From Gammaproteobacteria bacterium (lineage in GTDB: Bacteria > Pseudomonadota > Gammaproteobacteria > Steroidobacterales > Steroidobacteraceae), in contig PMNQ01000274.1 in the NCBI GenBank assembly GCA_003162555.1, forward strand, positions 25,019 through 30,544: 5,526 bases of DNA, given 5' to 3'. The translations under genes were made by a program, and so were the position numbers. Every line of letters begins with the position of its first letter. Within the stretch, counting starts at the first letter, position 1. Below the pieces are notes generated by a model that was not told where the DNA came from, made no database searches, and saw only the letters and a program-made list of their open reading frames with translations. This document shows, piece by piece, positions 5,130 through 5,526 of the stretch.

Positions 5130-5526
5130 ATGATTGACCGCCGAGCGCTACTTGCCTCCGCTGCTGCAACGGTCATGACCAGCCTGTTGCCGCGTGGGGC
5201 AAGGGCGGTCAGCGACAGCGGCGCGTCGCCTCAGGCGACAGTGAAGCCCGATGTCGCGACGTCTTTGCGTGTGCTGCGCTATGCGGACGAGAACCACGTC
5301 GAGCTGATCGCGAGCGGCGCCAGCAAGCTGGTGCAGCGCGGCGATCTGTTCGAGCACTGGACCGTGATGGAGATCGTGACCGGCGCCGAACCTTTCGTCG
5401 TGCTCGAGGATTTCCAGCGTCGCGACGGGCACATCGTGTTTGTCGATACCGATGGCGTGGGTTACGACTTCGGCAAGTCGCTCGAGCCTACATTTGCAGG
5501 GTCCGGCGCGCTGTGGCTCGGGCACG
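5130..5526 (+). CDS. Unrecognised Tat-exported protein, N-terminal part (cut by window end)
   Basis: From ATG 5130 the frame stays open for 132 codons to the end of the window. The start MIDRRALLASAAATVM followed by LLPRGARA looks like a twin-arginine signal peptide (DRRALLA as the motif, cleavage after about residue 26). A low-complexity linker follows to about residue 42. From about 45 the sequence alternates hydrophobic and polar residues (LRVLRYADENHVELIAS, WTVMEIVTG, FVVLEDF, HIVFVDTDGVGYDFG), which suggests a beta-sandwich domain. I do not recognise the family and no catalytic motif is visible in this part. It starts 10 bases after the DUF1080 stop on the same strand, so it is almost certainly in the same operon and should act in the same extracytoplasmic compartment, perhaps as a further glycan-active or binding protein. 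No strong ribosome-binding site is seen. That it is a real gene is likely; its function is unknown. Confidence 0.8.
   Translation, partial: MIDRRALLASAAATVMTSLLPRGARAVSDSGASPQATVKPDVATSLRVLRYADENHVELIASGASKLVQRGDLFEHWTVMEIVTGAEPFVVLEDFQRRDGHIVFVDTDGVGYDFGKSLEPTFAGSGALWLGH

Noticed and set aside
5148..5525. 125-residue minus-strand open frame at the right edge
   Set aside because: It lies opposite a plus-strand frame with a Tat signal and operon spacing; the minus translation shows no signal or motif.

Overview
This is a GC-rich, densely coded bacterial window. It carries six genes or gene ends, all readable as carbohydrate metabolism. No RNA genes, mobile elements, CRISPR arrays or long repeats were seen. 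A LacI-type regulator beside a GH1 beta-glucosidase, together with several Tat and Sec signal peptides, suggests a Gram-negative glycan degrader. A gammaproteobacterium (Xanthomonadales or Steroidobacter-like) fits best, but Verrucomicrobia and similar groups cannot be excluded from sequence reading alone.

Left part (1-1779, + strand): the last 92 residues of a LacI-family sugar-responsive repressor are followed by a 102-base gap and then a complete cytoplasmic GH1 beta-glucosidase. The gap holds a GC-rich stem-loop and a perfect 14-base palindrome (TGGAAAGCTTTCCA, 343-356) of LacI-operator type. The palindrome also argues that the glucosidase starts at 382 rather than at the earlier in-frame ATG at 331.

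Middle (1739-2755, - strand): a Tat-exported alpha/beta hydrolase resembling acetyl-xylan or feruloyl-type carbohydrate esterases. It overlaps the end of the glucosidase gene tail to tail by 41 bases. It is divergent from the next operon across only 56 bases, which must hold both promoters.

Right part (2812-5526, + strand): a tight operon of a Tat-exported Gfo/Idh/MocA oxidoreductase, a Sec-exported DUF1080 (3-keto-disaccharide hydrolase) protein and the start of a third, Tat-exported protein I do not recognise. Gaps between these genes are 1 and 10 bases. A Gfo/Idh/MocA enzyme paired with a DUF1080 protein is the signature of the oxidative route of glycoside cleavage: the sugar is oxidised at C3, which lets the glycosidic bond be broken without a classical glycosidase.

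Taken together, the inferred scheme is: outside the cytoplasm the esterase removes acyl decorations, and the oxidoreductase and DUF1080 protein open glycosidic bonds through a 3-keto intermediate. In the cytoplasm the GH1 enzyme hydrolyses imported beta-glucosides under control of the LacI-type repressor. The substrate is not identifiable from the sequence.
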